Positions 14,668-24,450 of a DNA stretch of 39,394 bases are shown here, piece by piece. Under the pieces are notes generated by a model that saw only the letters and a program-made list of their open reading frames with translations, was not told where the DNA came from and made no database searches. The position numbers and the translations under genes are program-made. The first letter of the stretch is position 1; the number at the start of each line of letters is the position of its first letter. Source of the DNA: Flammeovirgaceae bacterium UBA1842 (lineage in GTDB: Bacteria; Bacteroidota; Bacteroidia; Cytophagales; Cyclobacteriaceae); assembly GCA_002338655.1 (NCBI GenBank), contig DDIU01000003.1, positions 1 through 39,394 on the forward strand, written 5' to 3'.

Positions 14668-15963
14668 TTACTTCTGCCCGTATTTGGCCTTATATCGCTC
14701 GTAAAGCACTTCCTGCATTCCATCAATTTTGACATTCCTTCCATCAATAAAAGCCAGGGAAACTTTGTTGGTACGCATATCCAGTGCATCACCCTCACTT
14801 ACAAATAAGGTAGCCCTATAGCCAATTTTCAAAGTGCCCAGATCAGGAACCCCTAATATTTCAGCAGTATTGGAAGTGATTGTTTTCAACGCCTCTTCCT
14901 TATCCAAACCATAGGCTACAGCAGTGCCAGCAATAAAAGGTAAGTTTCGTTCGCCCATTGCGCCTTTGCCATAAGCGAGGCAAAACTTAATACCGGCAGC
15001 GTGCAATAAGGCCGGAGTTTTATATGGCATAAATACATCTTCTTCCTCCCTTTGTGGCAATAAGTGCACTCCATTAAGGATGATGGGTATATTGTTGTCT
15101 TTGATAAATTCTGTAATCATTTCAGCATCCCTACCACCAACAACCACTACTTTTTTCACCCCTGATTGTAAGGCAAACTGTACACTTTCGATGATGGCCT
15201 TGGCAGCATTTTCATGTATGAATAGTTGCTTACTGCCATCAAACAGTCCTTTCATGGATTCTAGTTTAATATTCACTACACCATGATTGTTTGCCGCATA
15301 AGCTTTTGCATCATTAAAAAGTTTTTCAATTTCAGCTACAGAATTGTCATACTCTTTATTCTCTGAATATTCCGTTTCTCCCATCCACCATCTTGGTCGA
15401 ATCTTTCTGCTAGGCCAATTCAAATGAATACCATCATCCATTTTTATTACAGCATCTTCCCAGTTCCATGCATCTAATTGCATGATAGATGAAGTACCGG
15501 ATATAATACCCCCTTGTGGAACAACTTGTGCGGTTAATACACCATTGTGTCTCGTGGTAGGTAGTAATTCCGAGTCGGTATTAAAGGCAATAACGGATCT
15601 TACATTTGGGTTTATCGAACCGGTTTCACGTACATCCACTGTGGCATTGACCGCACTTACCTCTTCAAGTCCTAATTCGGAATTAGGATCAATGAATCCA
15701 GGGTAGACATGCTTACCTTCAATGTTGATAACCTCAAATTGACTCATGTCAATTCTGGCCGTGGTGGCGTCAGCTACTAAAGTGATTTTTCCATCAGCAA
15801 ATCCAATGGCAGAATTTTCAATAACAGTCCCATCGCCCAAATGTGCCACGCCATTCATTAATAAAATGGGTTTGGTTTGCTTGGGTGCGGGGTCATTGGA
15901 TTGTCCTGAGACGGTCATCACAGAAAAGCCTAAAAGGAATATTAGTGTATATATAATTTTCAT
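14668..15963 (-). CDS. Exported amidohydrolase-like protein lacking the HxH metal motif
   Basis: A 431-aa protein with a signal peptide (1-20, ending VSGQ) and the amidohydrolase layout: ILLMNGVAHLGDGTVIENSA, then GKHVYPGFIDPNSELGLEE, and near the end TITSNTAEILGVPDLGTLKIGYRATLFV. Active members have HxH after the PGFID segment; here the positions are PNSELG, and the late TDA-type metal ligand is also missing (CLAYGKGAMGER). It is therefore probably a non-catalytic relative. It lies 17 bases after the larger amidohydrolase gene, so the two are one operon and may form a complex. Confidence 0.8.
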   Translation of the reverse strand: MKIIYTLIFLLGFSVMTVSGQSNDPAPKQTKPILLMNGVAHLGDGTVIENSAIGFADGKITLVADATTARIDMSQFEVINIEGKHVYPGFIDPNSELGLEEVSAVNATVDVRETGSINPNVRSVIAFNTDSELLPTTRHNGVLTAQVVPQGGIISGTSSIMQLDAWNWEDAVIKMDDGIHLNWPSRKIRPRWWMGETEYSENKEYDNSVAEIEKLFNDAKAYAANNHGVVNIKLESMKGLFDGSKQLFIHENAAKAIIESVQFALQSGVKKVVVVGGRDAEMITEFIKDNNIPIILNGVHLLPQREEEDVFMPYKTPALLHAAGIKFCLAYGKGAMGERNLPFIAGTAVAYGLDKEEALKTITSNTAEILGVPDLGTLKIGYRATLFVSEGDALDMRTNKVSLAFIDGRNVKIDGMQEVLYERYKAKYGQK

Positions 15964-15980
15964 GATTTCTCTATTTAGAA

Positions 15981-18900
15981 TTATTGATCCTGGCTGATTA
16001 AATGTCTATCCACGATGTCATCGCAATGGAAATTGTGGAAGGACTTCTTCTTGGCACGTTGAACCGGCTTACCAGCTTTTTTATCACCCTTCATTTTACT
16101 GATGAGCCTTTCCCTTTCGAGCAATATATTTTTTCTCATCAGTTCATCTTTTTCATTGTCAAAGTAAACTTTACCGTCAATGATGGTTTTGTCCACTACA
16201 GCATAAATGGATAAAGGATTGTCTGTCCATAACACCACATCGGCATCTTTACCCACCTTTATACTTCCCATGTGATCATCCAAATGGAGTAGTTTTGCAG
16301 GGTTTAGGGTCACCATTTTCCAGGCATCTTCCTCACTCATATTTCCGTATTTCACTGATTTGGCTGCTTCTTGATTCAGACGCCTTCCCATTTCAGCATC
16401 ATCAGAGTTAATGGCCACAGTAACCCCCTCATTATGCATCAGGGTGGCATTGTAAGGGATGGCATAGCGCACTTCCCATTTATAGGCCCACCAGTCAGCA
16501 AATGTAGAGCCTCCCGTACCATGTGCCTTCATTTTGTCAGCTACTTTGTACCCTTCCAATATGTGGGTAAAGGTATTTACATGGAATCCGAAATCATCAG
16601 CCACCTTCATCAACATGTTTATTTCTGACTGTACATAGGAATGACAGGTGATAAAGCGCTTGCCCCTCAATATCTCTAACATGGCTTCATTCACCAAATC
16701 TTTTCTTGGTGCACTTGTCCTTGCCTTTTCTTTGGAAGAAAGTGCATTGTAGGCATCCCATTCTTTGGCATAGGCCTGAGCATTGGTAAAAGCATCTACA
16801 TAAACCTGCTCAACGCCCATTCGTGTTTGTGGATAACGAATAGAACTGCTATTGCTCGATCTCTTTACATTTTCGCCCAAGGCAAATTTGATAAAAGGAT
16901 CTGCGTCTTTAATCAACATTTGCTCTGGAGTAGAGCCCCATCGTAGTTTAACAATGGCCGACTGGCCTCCAATAGGATTGGCAGAACCATGTAACAATTG
17001 TGAGGCAGTAACCCCGCCAGAAAGTTGACGGTAAATATCAATGTCTTCAGGGTCGATAACATCTTTCATTCTCACTAAGCTGCTATTAACCGCTACATCG
17101 TTTACACTTCGCAAAGCAATATGCGAGTGTTCATCAATAATACCAGAAGTCAAATGCATCCCTGTTCCATCTATAACCTTGGCACCAGTAGCAGTTAATG
17201 ACTTGCCAATCTTGGCTATTTTTCCGTTTTGGATCAGTATATCAGTATTTTCCAATATGCCTTCAGACTCATTGGTCCAGACAGTGGCATTGGTAATGAG
17301 CATCGTTTCTTGGGCTGGAAGTGTTTGATTTCCAAATGCCACGAATGGATAGATTACGTTTCCAAGATCATTCTTATTGTCACCTTCTTTGTCCTCCTTA
17401 TTACTATCATCGGTCTTGCTTTCAGCAGCACTGTCAAAAGTCAGTTGCCAGGCATTCCACAAATCAGATTTAGCTTGCCATTGGCCTTTCCATCCATCAG
17501 AGGTTTTCCATCCACTCAATGTTACCGTTTCTTCATTTTCAGGCTTGTAACTTAAGGTGATCAAATTATCAACCAGCTTTTGCGTGATATTGATATTGGT
17601 AGAATCATTTACCACAATTTTGAATGAGTAGCTGCCAGGATCACCAGATACGGCTACCTTGTAATTCTTATCACCAATTGTCAGTTTGTAGTCACCTGTT
17701 TTAACAACAGCATCTTCTTTGTTCACCACAAATTGCTCACCCTGCACCCAGTTCTCATAAATGACTGTTTTATCATCAAATATTTTACCTGAGGTGATCA
17801 GGAAATTGGCCAATTTGTTTTTTTGTAACGAACCCACCTGATTATCGACTTTCAACAACCGGGCAGGGGTCATTGTTAGGGCCTCAAGGGCTTGTGCTTC
17901 GGTAAGGTTATATTTCAGAGCTGTTCTTATATTCTTGATAAAATCAGCCTTATTTTTCAAATCACTTGTAGTTAATGCGAATGACACCCCATTGGAAGCT
18001 AGCACTCCTGGGTTGGTAGGGGCCAATTCCCAGTTTTTCATATCTGCTAATGATACCTGCATGGCATCAATCGGATCACTTACGTCATAGGCCGAAGGAA
18101 AATTAACAGGTACAATCAATGGAGCACGTGTTGCCTTTACAGCTGTAATTTGCTGGTACTCATCGCCTGCACCTTTGATTATGTATTGAACTCCAAATTC
18201 ATCACCAACAGCATCTGCACTCAATAGGGTGTACTTATTGCCCAATTCAAATATCTGCGGTAAGGATTGATTGGCGATCCAGCCATCTAAAGCAATATCA
18301 GTAAAGGGATGTGATGACTTGTACCATTGTGCATCTAAATAGGTCTGTCGTAAAAGGGCTATTGACCCCATTTCCGATACAGGGAAATATTGTTCAGAAC
18401 TACCTCTATTCAATGAGTAATAGGCCGCTCCATTTTCCTTGATGACTACTTCATTATCAGAAGATGCCCCTAAAGTGGCAATTACTGAAGAACCTCTTGC
18501 AATCCCGTCTTTCATAAAAGATGAGACTGTTCCAAAACCTATATTCCTTAAAGATTTGGATTCATTTTTGTCAATTGAAAACTCCTTAGAAGCTTTATAA
18601 TAGGAACGAATGGCGTCATTTGCATTGTAAGCTCCCTTTTTCTGTGGCTCGATTTTTTCCGCTGCTCCCCAGCTAAATCGTCCCGGTTTTTCAGGATCGG
18701 GTAAGCCATAACTGCCATAAATTTCAACAAAAGAGGGATACAGGTGTTTCCCTTTCAAATCAATGGTAGTGTACCCTTTTGGAATACTGATACCGCTACC
18801 TACTTGTTGGATCACCCCATCTTTGATCAGCATCACTGCGTTTTCAATGGTGGTTTGGTAATCAGTATGAATGGTAGCATTCACAAAGGCATAGGAGTCG

Positions 18901-18998
18901 CTCCTTTTGTCTTTAACACCGTTAATCGGGAAGTTGTCTTGCGCAAAACAAAACGTCACCCAGATTAGTAGGCAAGTTGAGAGTAAAATTTTTCGCAT
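15981..18998 (-). CDS. Large exported two-domain amidohydrolase
   Basis: A 1005-aa protein counted from the ATG at 18998; the frame extends to a TTG at 19019, with another ATG at 19004. It has a signal peptide ending CFAQ. Residues about 30-400 form an amidohydrolase-like domain whose HxH is replaced (FVEIYGSYGLP). A beta-rich middle (about 425-535) and an acidic Lys/Asp linker follow. The C-terminal amidohydrolase (about 560-990) keeps His624 and His626 (GIIDEHSHIALR), the CHSY and FTHILEGY histidines and INSDDAE, so it should bind metals and hydrolyse a C-N bond, perhaps imidazolonepropionase- or peptidase-like. The substrate is unknown. Confidence 0.8.
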   Translation of the reverse strand: MRKILLSTCLLIWVTFCFAQDNFPINGVKDKRSDSYAFVNATIHTDYQTTIENAVMLIKDGVIQQVGSGISIPKGYTTIDLKGKHLYPSFVEIYGSYGLPDPEKPGRFSWGAAEKIEPQKKGAYNANDAIRSYYKASKEFSIDKNESKSLRNIGFGTVSSFMKDGIARGSSVIATLGASSDNEVVIKENGAAYYSLNRGSSEQYFPVSEMGSIALLRQTYLDAQWYKSSHPFTDIALDGWIANQSLPQIFELGNKYTLLSADAVGDEFGVQYIIKGAGDEYQQITAVKATRAPLIVPVNFPSAYDVSDPIDAMQVSLADMKNWELAPTNPGVLASNGVSFALTTSDLKNKADFIKNIRTALKYNLTEAQALEALTMTPARLLKVDNQVGSLQKNKLANFLITSGKIFDDKTVIYENWVQGEQFVVNKEDAVVKTGDYKLTIGDKNYKVAVSGDPGSYSFKIVVNDSTNINITQKLVDNLITLSYKPENEETVTLSGWKTSDGWKGQWQAKSDLWNAWQLTFDSAAESKTDDSNKEDKEGDNKNDLGNVIYPFVAFGNQTLPAQETMLITNATVWTNESEGILENTDILIQNGKIAKIGKSLTATGAKVIDGTGMHLTSGIIDEHSHIALRSVNDVAVNSSLVRMKDVIDPEDIDIYRQLSGGVTASQLLHGSANPIGGQSAIVKLRWGSTPEQMLIKDADPFIKFALGENVKRSSNSSSIRYPQTRMGVEQVYVDAFTNAQAYAKEWDAYNALSSKEKARTSAPRKDLVNEAMLEILRGKRFITCHSYVQSEINMLMKVADDFGFHVNTFTHILEGYKVADKMKAHGTGGSTFADWWAYKWEVRYAIPYNATLMHNEGVTVAINSDDAEMGRRLNQEAAKSVKYGNMSEEDAWKMVTLNPAKLLHLDDHMGSIKVGKDADVVLWTDNPLSIYAVVDKTIIDGKVYFDNEKDELMRKNILLERERLISKMKGDKKAGKPVQRAKKKSFHNFHCDDIVDRHLISQDQ

Positions 18999-19019
18999 AA
19001 TCATTTGGTTATTGTTCAA

Positions 19020-19259
19020 GTCTGATGGGGTCTATGGTATAAAATGACATCCATGGACCATTAAAGCCAGCGGTGAAGTACACTAATTATCAATTGATTG
19101 TCACGTCAATTGTTGACAAGTGGCAAGATGATTTTGCTAACGGGATAAATATGGACAGTTGCCTGAAAACGTGAAGGTTAGATGACTCTAGGCTATCAGT
19201 TAACTTTCCTAAAGTTGTTTTGAACACATCACTAAACCAAATATTATGTTGCGCCCATT
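19020..19259. other. Non-coding gap upstream of the amidohydrolase operon
   Basis: No gene is seen. It contains TCAATTG repeats (about 19089-19119) and AACTTTCCT, whose complement AGGAAAGTT recurs in the leuS hairpin at 19274. The operon promoter must lie here but I found no clear -33/-7 pair. Confidence 0.4.
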
Positions 19260-19290
19260 TTAGGTAGAACTTAAGGAAAGTTCCACCTAA
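19260..19290 (-). terminator. Hairpin directly after the leuS stop
   Basis: TTAGGTAGAAC / GTTCCACCTAA, 11 bp with one wobble position and a 9-base loop, abuts the leuS stop codon. No T-run follows on the minus strand, so it may act as a 3'-end stabiliser or a weak terminator. Confidence 0.45.
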
Positions 19291-22206
19291 TTATATCACC
19301 ACATTCACGATTTTATTAGGAACTACAATGACCTTTTTAGGGGTTTTGCCTTCAAGCCATTTTTGTATGGTTTCAGAGGCAAGTACCTGTTGTTCAATGT
19401 CTTCCTTCGGCATGTCTAATGGAAAACTGATTTTCGCACGCATTTTTCCATTTACAGAAACAGGATATTCGTGGGTGCTCTCCACCAAATATTTTTCGTC
19501 ATAGCTTGGAAATGACGCTTTGGAAATACTGGTATCATGACCCAATTTTTGCCAAAGTTCTTCTGCCGTATGAGGGGCATAGGGTGACAAGGCAATAACC
19601 AAAGGTTCTAACACTTGTCTTTTGTTGCACTTCAGTGAGGTAAGCTCATTGGTACAGATCATAAACTCACTCACAGTAGTATTAAAAGAATAATTCTCTA
19701 CATCTTCCTTCACCTTTTTTATGGTCTTATGAAGCACTTTCAATTCCTCATTGGTAGGTGCTTCTTCAGACACCATAAAATTTTCATCTGTATGGAAAAG
19801 ATTCCAGAACCTTCTCAAAAATTTAAAAACGCCATCTATTCCATTGGTATTCCAAGGCTTGAACTGCTCCAATGGCCCTAAAAACATTTCATACATACGA
19901 AGGGTATCGGCTCCGTATCGCTCTATAATGTCATCCGGATTCACTACATTGTACTTGGATTTGGACATTTTTTCTACTTCGCTGCCGCAAATGTATTTTT
20001 TATCAGACTCAGGAATTACAATGGCATTTGTTAATTCGGGACGCCAGTTTTTGAATCCTTCTACATCAAGAATATCATTTTTTACTAGGCTGATATCAAC
20101 ATGACGTGGGGAAATGGAGTAAGACAAAAGATTGTCAAATTTCCACTGGGTGGAGTTGGCAGAATTGAATTCCACTAAGCTTTGTGTGATAATCTTTTCA
20201 ATTATCGCTTTTTCAGCCCCTGTAAGGTTTGATTTCTTAATTCTGTCCACAATACCTTTGGATAGATATATCTCAGGTGTTGCTTTTTGGTCTTCATCTG
20301 AAGTCAGGTTCAATCGATAGGTAAAGTTCGAAACCCCTTGAATCATCCCCTGATTGATCAGTTTTTTAAAAGGCTCTTCTACTTTTATCAAACCCCTGTC
20401 AAATAAGAATTTTGTCCAGAATCTGGAATACAATAGATGCCCAGTGGCATGCTCTGACCCACCAATATATAGGTCAACATTTTGCCAATAGTCTAAAGCG
20501 TCCTTTCCGGCAAATTCCTGCTCGTTATGTGCATCCATGTAGCGGAAGAAATACCAACTGGAACCTGCCCAGCCTGGCATGGTGCTTCGTTCGATGGCAT
20601 AACCTTGCTCGGTCACCCAGTTTTCGGCTCTGGCCAATGGGGGTTCACCGTCTTCAGTAGGTAGGTATTTGTCTACTTCTGGCAAAATCAATGGTAACTT
20701 AGATTCATCCATCAAGTAGGGGATGCCTTCTTTGAAATATACTGGAAGGGGTTCGCCCCAATAGCGCTGCCTTGTGAAAATGGCATCACGCATACGGTAG
20801 TTGATTTTACCCGATCCGATTCCTTTTTTCTCTAGCTCTTCAACTCCCCTTTTGATGGCCTCTTTGGGAGTAAGACCGTTGAGGAAATCCGAATTGATCA
20901 TTTTGCCTTCCCAAGTAGGGTCTGCTTTGTCATCTATAACAGCCGAATCATTAATGGGTGGAATGGGTAAATCAAAGTGTTTGGCAAAATCATAATCCCG
21001 TTGATCACCTGCCGGAACGGCCATAACTGCTCCTGTCCCATATCCAGCCAATACATAATCCGCTACCCATACAGGTATTTTTTCACCGCTAAATGGATGA
21101 AGTGCATAAGCACCTGTAAAAGCCCCGGTAATATTTTTTACCTCAGTCATCCGCTCTCGCTCCGACCGGTTTTTAGCAACCTCAACATATTGGCTCACGG
21201 CTTCTTTTTGATCTTCCGTTACTATTTCTTTGACCAACGCATGTTCTGGGGCCAATGCAATATAGGAAACACCAAAAATGGTGTCCAATCTGGTGGTAAA
21301 AACGCTAATGGTTTTCTCATATGAATCCATTTTGAACTCAAATTCTGCTCCTGTTGATTTACCAATCCAGTTGCGCTGCATCTCTTTTATAGGCTCTGGC
21401 CAATCAATTTGCTCTAATCCCTGTAGCAATCTTTCAGAGTAGGCATTGATACGCATCATCCATTGGAGCATGTCTTTCCTAATCACAGGATGTCCGCCAC
21501 GTTCACTAAACCCATCTTTTACCTCATCATTCGACAATACCGTACCCAATGCAGGGCACCAGTTTACAGTGGTATTGGCGAGATAAGCCAACCTGTATTT
21601 TAGTAATATTTCTTGCTGCTGTTTTTCATCAAACGCATTCCACTCAGCCGCAGTGAAGTTGGGTGTATCTTCATCACACTTGGCCTGAATATTCGCATTT
21701 CCATCGGTTGTAAATGCCTCAATCAGTTGGTCAATGGATTCGGCTTTATCAGATTTTTGGTTGTACCAGCTATTAAAAAGCTGCATAAATATCCACTGTG
21801 TCCATTTATAGAATTTAGGATCACAAGTTTGTACTTCCCGATCCCAATCGAAAGAAAAGCCTATATTTTTTAATTGTTCTTTATATCGAACTATGTTTTG
21901 TTCCGTGGTAATTGCAGGATGTTGACCTGTTTGAATGGCATATTGTTCAGCAGGCAAACCAAAGGCATCAAAGCCCATAGGGTGCAGTACATTAAATCCA
22001 TTGAGTTTTTTATAACGGGATACAATATCAGAAGCAATATAACCCAGCGGATGGCCCACATGAAGTCCCGCACCAGAAGGGTAGGGGAACATGTCCAGAG
22101 AATAAAATTTTGGTTTGTCCGACTTATTATCCGCCCTGAAGCTACCGTTTTGTTGCCAATACGATTGCCATTTATCTTCTATCTCTTTGAAATTGTATTC
22201 TGCCAT
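19291..22206 (-). CDS. leuS: Leucyl-tRNA synthetase
   Basis: A 971-aa class I aminoacyl-tRNA synthetase that charges tRNA-Leu in the cytoplasm. The signature HVGH is at 49-52 (HIGH-type) and KMSKS at 746-750. The editing domain is present (FTTRLDTIFG and GTGAVMAVPAGDQRDYDFA), as are the tRNA-binding WYFFRYMDAHN...YIGGSEHATGHLLYSRFW region and the C-terminal anticodon-binding domain. About 60 residues at 635-695 (after LINQGMIQG) appear as an insertion relative to the Bacteroidota proteins I recall. It is probably monocistronic, with a -7 box just upstream. Confidence 0.97.
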   Translation of the reverse strand: MAEYNFKEIEDKWQSYWQQNGSFRADNKSDKPKFYSLDMFPYPSGAGLHVGHPLGYIASDIVSRYKKLNGFNVLHPMGFDAFGLPAEQYAIQTGQHPAITTEQNIVRYKEQLKNIGFSFDWDREVQTCDPKFYKWTQWIFMQLFNSWYNQKSDKAESIDQLIEAFTTDGNANIQAKCDEDTPNFTAAEWNAFDEKQQQEILLKYRLAYLANTTVNWCPALGTVLSNDEVKDGFSERGGHPVIRKDMLQWMMRINAYSERLLQGLEQIDWPEPIKEMQRNWIGKSTGAEFEFKMDSYEKTISVFTTRLDTIFGVSYIALAPEHALVKEIVTEDQKEAVSQYVEVAKNRSERERMTEVKNITGAFTGAYALHPFSGEKIPVWVADYVLAGYGTGAVMAVPAGDQRDYDFAKHFDLPIPPINDSAVIDDKADPTWEGKMINSDFLNGLTPKEAIKRGVEELEKKGIGSGKINYRMRDAIFTRQRYWGEPLPVYFKEGIPYLMDESKLPLILPEVDKYLPTEDGEPPLARAENWVTEQGYAIERSTMPGWAGSSWYFFRYMDAHNEQEFAGKDALDYWQNVDLYIGGSEHATGHLLYSRFWTKFLFDRGLIKVEEPFKKLINQGMIQGVSNFTYRLNLTSDEDQKATPEIYLSKGIVDRIKKSNLTGAEKAIIEKIITQSLVEFNSANSTQWKFDNLLSYSISPRHVDISLVKNDILDVEGFKNWRPELTNAIVIPESDKKYICGSEVEKMSKSKYNVVNPDDIIERYGADTLRMYEMFLGPLEQFKPWNTNGIDGVFKFLRRFWNLFHTDENFMVSEEAPTNEELKVLHKTIKKVKEDVENYSFNTTVSEFMICTNELTSLKCNKRQVLEPLVIALSPYAPHTAEELWQKLGHDTSISKASFPSYDEKYLVESTHEYPVSVNGKMRAKISFPLDMPKEDIEQQVLASETIQKWLEGKTPKKVIVVPNKIVNVVI

Positions 22207-22229
22207 TGCTTAATAAAAAATTGAAGCTG

Positions 22230-22237
22230 CAAAAATA
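22230..22237 (-). promoter_or_regulatory. -7 box (TATTTTTG) of leuS
   Basis: An exact TAnnTTTG match on the minus strand, 23 bases before the leuS ATG. An 8-bp hairpin (ATTAAGCG / CGCTTAAT, 22242-22262) overlaps where the -33 element should be, and no clear TTG is present. Confidence 0.45.
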
Positions 22238-22284
22238 GCAGATTAAGCGGTTAGCGCTTAATTAAAAGGAAATGAAATTTATAA

Positions 22285-22633
22285 ATGGCAGAACTTTTCT
22301 AAAGTTCTACTGAAAATGGTTGTAGTGCCGGTAAGGTAGTCGATATGATATTGATACAACTTTAGAAAGTTATTATCTGAATTACCTGAGCCGCCTAGCC
22401 CTTGTGGTGTTGCCACTCATTGATAATTGGTTATTAAACCCCATAGGGGTTTTATGATATTCTACAAGCCTCATTATTTATATTAAATCCCTTCGGGATT
22501 TAGTGTGTCCCCCTAGTCTTTTTATTAACATTTAATCCCTTCGGGATTTAAATTAGATGAAATTCACTAATCCCGAAGGGATTAAACATGAATAACTAAA
22601 ATGCCATATTATAAAACCCCTTAGGGGTTTAAC
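22285..22633. repeat. Hairpin-rich non-coding block, copy 1 of a direct duplication
   Basis: About 349 bp, directly repeated at 22731-23082 with roughly 90% identity by eye. It contains a series of short perfect stems: AGAACTTT-TCT-AAAGTTCT (22290), AAACCCC-ATA-GGGGTTT (22436), AAATCCC-TTC-GGGATTT (22485), AATCCC-TTC-GGGATT (22534), AATCCC-GAA-GGGATT (22569) and AAACCCC-TTA-GGGGTTT (22614). No ORF or transposase is present. Confidence 0.9.
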
Positions 22634-22730
22634 CATTTCATATCACAAGTTTTTAGTCTTGCTGGTGTTGTCACGGTGTTGTCATGCATAAATACTCAGT
22701 ACCTGTTACTTACGGATTTATTAGACCCCT

Positions 22731-23082
22731 ATGGCAGAACTTTTCTAAAGTTCTACTGAAATTGGTTGTAGTGCCGGTAAGGTAGTCGATATGATATTGA
22801 TACAACTTTAAAAAAGTTATCATCTGGATTACCTGAGCCGCCTTGCCCTTGTGGTGTTGTCACTCATTGATAATCGGTTATTAAACCCCTATGGTGTTTT
22901 ATGACGTTCTACAAGCCTCTTTATTTATATTAAATCCCTTCAGGATTTATTGTGTTCCCCTAGTCTCTTTATTAACATTTAATCCCTTCGGGATTTTAAC
23001 CTAGATGAAATTCACTAATCCCGAAGGGATTAAACATGAATAACTAAAATGCCATCCAAATAAAACCCCTAAGGGGTTTAAC
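22731..23082. repeat. Hairpin-rich non-coding block, copy 2
   Basis: Direct copy of 22285-22633. Two stems are damaged (AAACCCCTATGGTGTTTT and AAATCCCTTCAGGATTT), while the others are intact; the last one has TAA in place of TTA in its loop. The 97-bp spacer between copies repeats part of the GGTGTTGTCAC motif found inside both. Together with the flanks this accounts for the whole 22207-23101 gap. Confidence 0.9.
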
Positions 23083-23101
23083 TAATTTTTACCGTGTTAA
23101 T

Positions 23102-23752
23102 TCACAAACCCACCCCTAACATTTGCAGGATAACCGTGGGGATTATTATGAGGGCATTGTGCACCATATGCAAAAAGAAACCCCATTTAAACCCATACTT
23201 AATCCTGGTGTAACCCAGTACTACACCTAAAAATAATTGCGGGAATGTAATAAGTGGAGCTAACCAGATTATGTCATGGTAATTTTCATAGTTGGCTAGG
23301 TGAATCAAACCAAATGAAATAGAAGACAGATAAAGAATGAAAGGGAATATCACTTTCCATAAACCGACAGTATTTTTCAAAACCGTAAACCTTTTCACAT
23401 TAAATACTGACCCAACGAGATACATTGGCCACAAAATATAAAAAGCCTTACGAAGGGTAATGAAAAACCGAAAGATAAGTTCTTCAACAAATGGGCTCAC
23501 AAAAGTCCCAAGGACTAAAAACAAGAATGGACTATTCTTTAAGAAATCTTCCAACATGTTTTTGTCGAGATTTAACTGATCTTCGAAGGGACTGATAATT
23601 AGAATGAAGAGTAAGACTACCAATAACTCAAAGCCGAATATGACCAACATGTTTTTGGCAATATCTTTATCGGACAGGTTGGATTTTACATCAGTAGGTC
23701 TTTTGGCGAACCGCCAAAAATCATTGATGTTTTTAATTATAAAGTCGTTCAT
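23102..23752 (-). CDS. CPBP-family intramembrane metalloprotease
   Basis: A 216-aa integral membrane protein with about six hydrophobic segments. The three family motifs are present: EELIFR (Glu90-Glu91), FGLIHL (His151) and HMVHNA (His195/His198). CPBP (CAAX/bacteriocin-processing, Abi-type) proteins are Rce1-like intramembrane proteases; some give self-immunity or process prenylated or peptide substrates. It is the last gene of an operon and overlaps the preceding hydrolase gene by four bases. The substrate is unknown. Confidence 0.85.
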   Translation of the reverse strand: MNDFIIKNINDFWRFAKRPTDVKSNLSDKDIAKNMLVIFGFELLVVLLFILIISPFEDQLNLDKNMLEDFLKNSPFLFLVLGTFVSPFVEELIFRFFITLRKAFYILWPMYLVGSVFNVKRFTVLKNTVGLWKVIFPFILYLSSISFGLIHLANYENYHDIIWLAPLITFPQLFLGVVLGYTRIKYGFKWGFFLHMVHNALIIIPTVILQMLGVGL

Positions 23753-24450
23753 GAGTTGCTATGGATAAACTGAGCTATTGCTTCAGCTAACTTTTTGTTG
23801 TCAAGTTGTTCAATGGGGTGCTTAAAGCCCTTGAATATTTTTACACTTCCATTGGGTAGGTGGTTGGCCGCCCATTGAGATTCCTCAATACTCACCATTG
23901 TATCCTGATCCCCAATTCCAATAATGACAGGAATAGCGATAGCACGTAAATGCTCAAGGGTAAGGGCAGGTTGCTCACCAAGAGCCAACATCATTTCCGA
24001 AGTTTTGTTCATTAGCAATCTCCAATCGGTAGGGAAGTGCCTGGCCTTTAAAGCTTGGGCGAATGCAGGAACTTTCAATTCTATTTTGTCAGGGTTAAGC
24101 ATTCCCGTTTCATGCTTGGCTGATTCTGGGGTCCAATTGAATTTGGTTCCCAGTGTATATATACTTTTGATTCTTTTATCCGTTAAAGCAAGCTTTAAAG
24201 CCACATATCCACCCATACTGTAGCCAAATATATTGATCAGATTTATATTGTTAACATCAAGAAAATGGGAGACTTCCTTAGCAAATAGTTCGATAGAGAG
24301 TTGGTTGGGAAGTGCCAGACCACCATGTCCTGTGAAGTCCATGGTATACGTCTTCAAGTTGTCCGGGAGGTGATTTATGAACGGCTGCATTTGCTTTGCC
24401 GAACCTAGTGCTCCATGCAATACCAATAGGGATGAGAGTTGCTTTTCCAT
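23749..24450 (-). CDS. Alpha/beta hydrolase
   Basis: A 233-aa cytoplasmic hydrolase with a Ser nucleophile in GYSMGG (Ser78), acid Asp181 or Asp183 (GIGDQD) and base His211 (GFKHPIEQ). LHGALGS near residue 12 forms the oxyanion hole. The compact size and GDQD are like small esterases or MhpC-type hydrolases, and the substrate is not evident. Its ATG overlaps the upstream gene's stop by one base and its own stop overlaps the CPBP start, so the three are translationally coupled. Confidence 0.8.
   Translation of the reverse strand: MEKQLSSLLVLHGALGSAKQMQPFINHLPDNLKTYTMDFTGHGGLALPNQLSIELFAKEVSHFLDVNNINLINIFGYSMGGYVALKLALTDKRIKSIYTLGTKFNWTPESAKHETGMLNPDKIELKVPAFAQALKARHFPTDWRLLMNKTSEMMLALGEQPALTLEHLRAIAIPVIIGIGDQDTMVSIEESQWAANHLPNGSVKIFKGFKHPIEQLDNKKLAEAIAQFIHSNS

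Noticed and set aside
22285..23082. Insertion sequence or MITE pair
   Set aside because: No transposase ORF, no terminal inverted repeats or target-site duplications at the block ends; a direct segmental duplication fits better.
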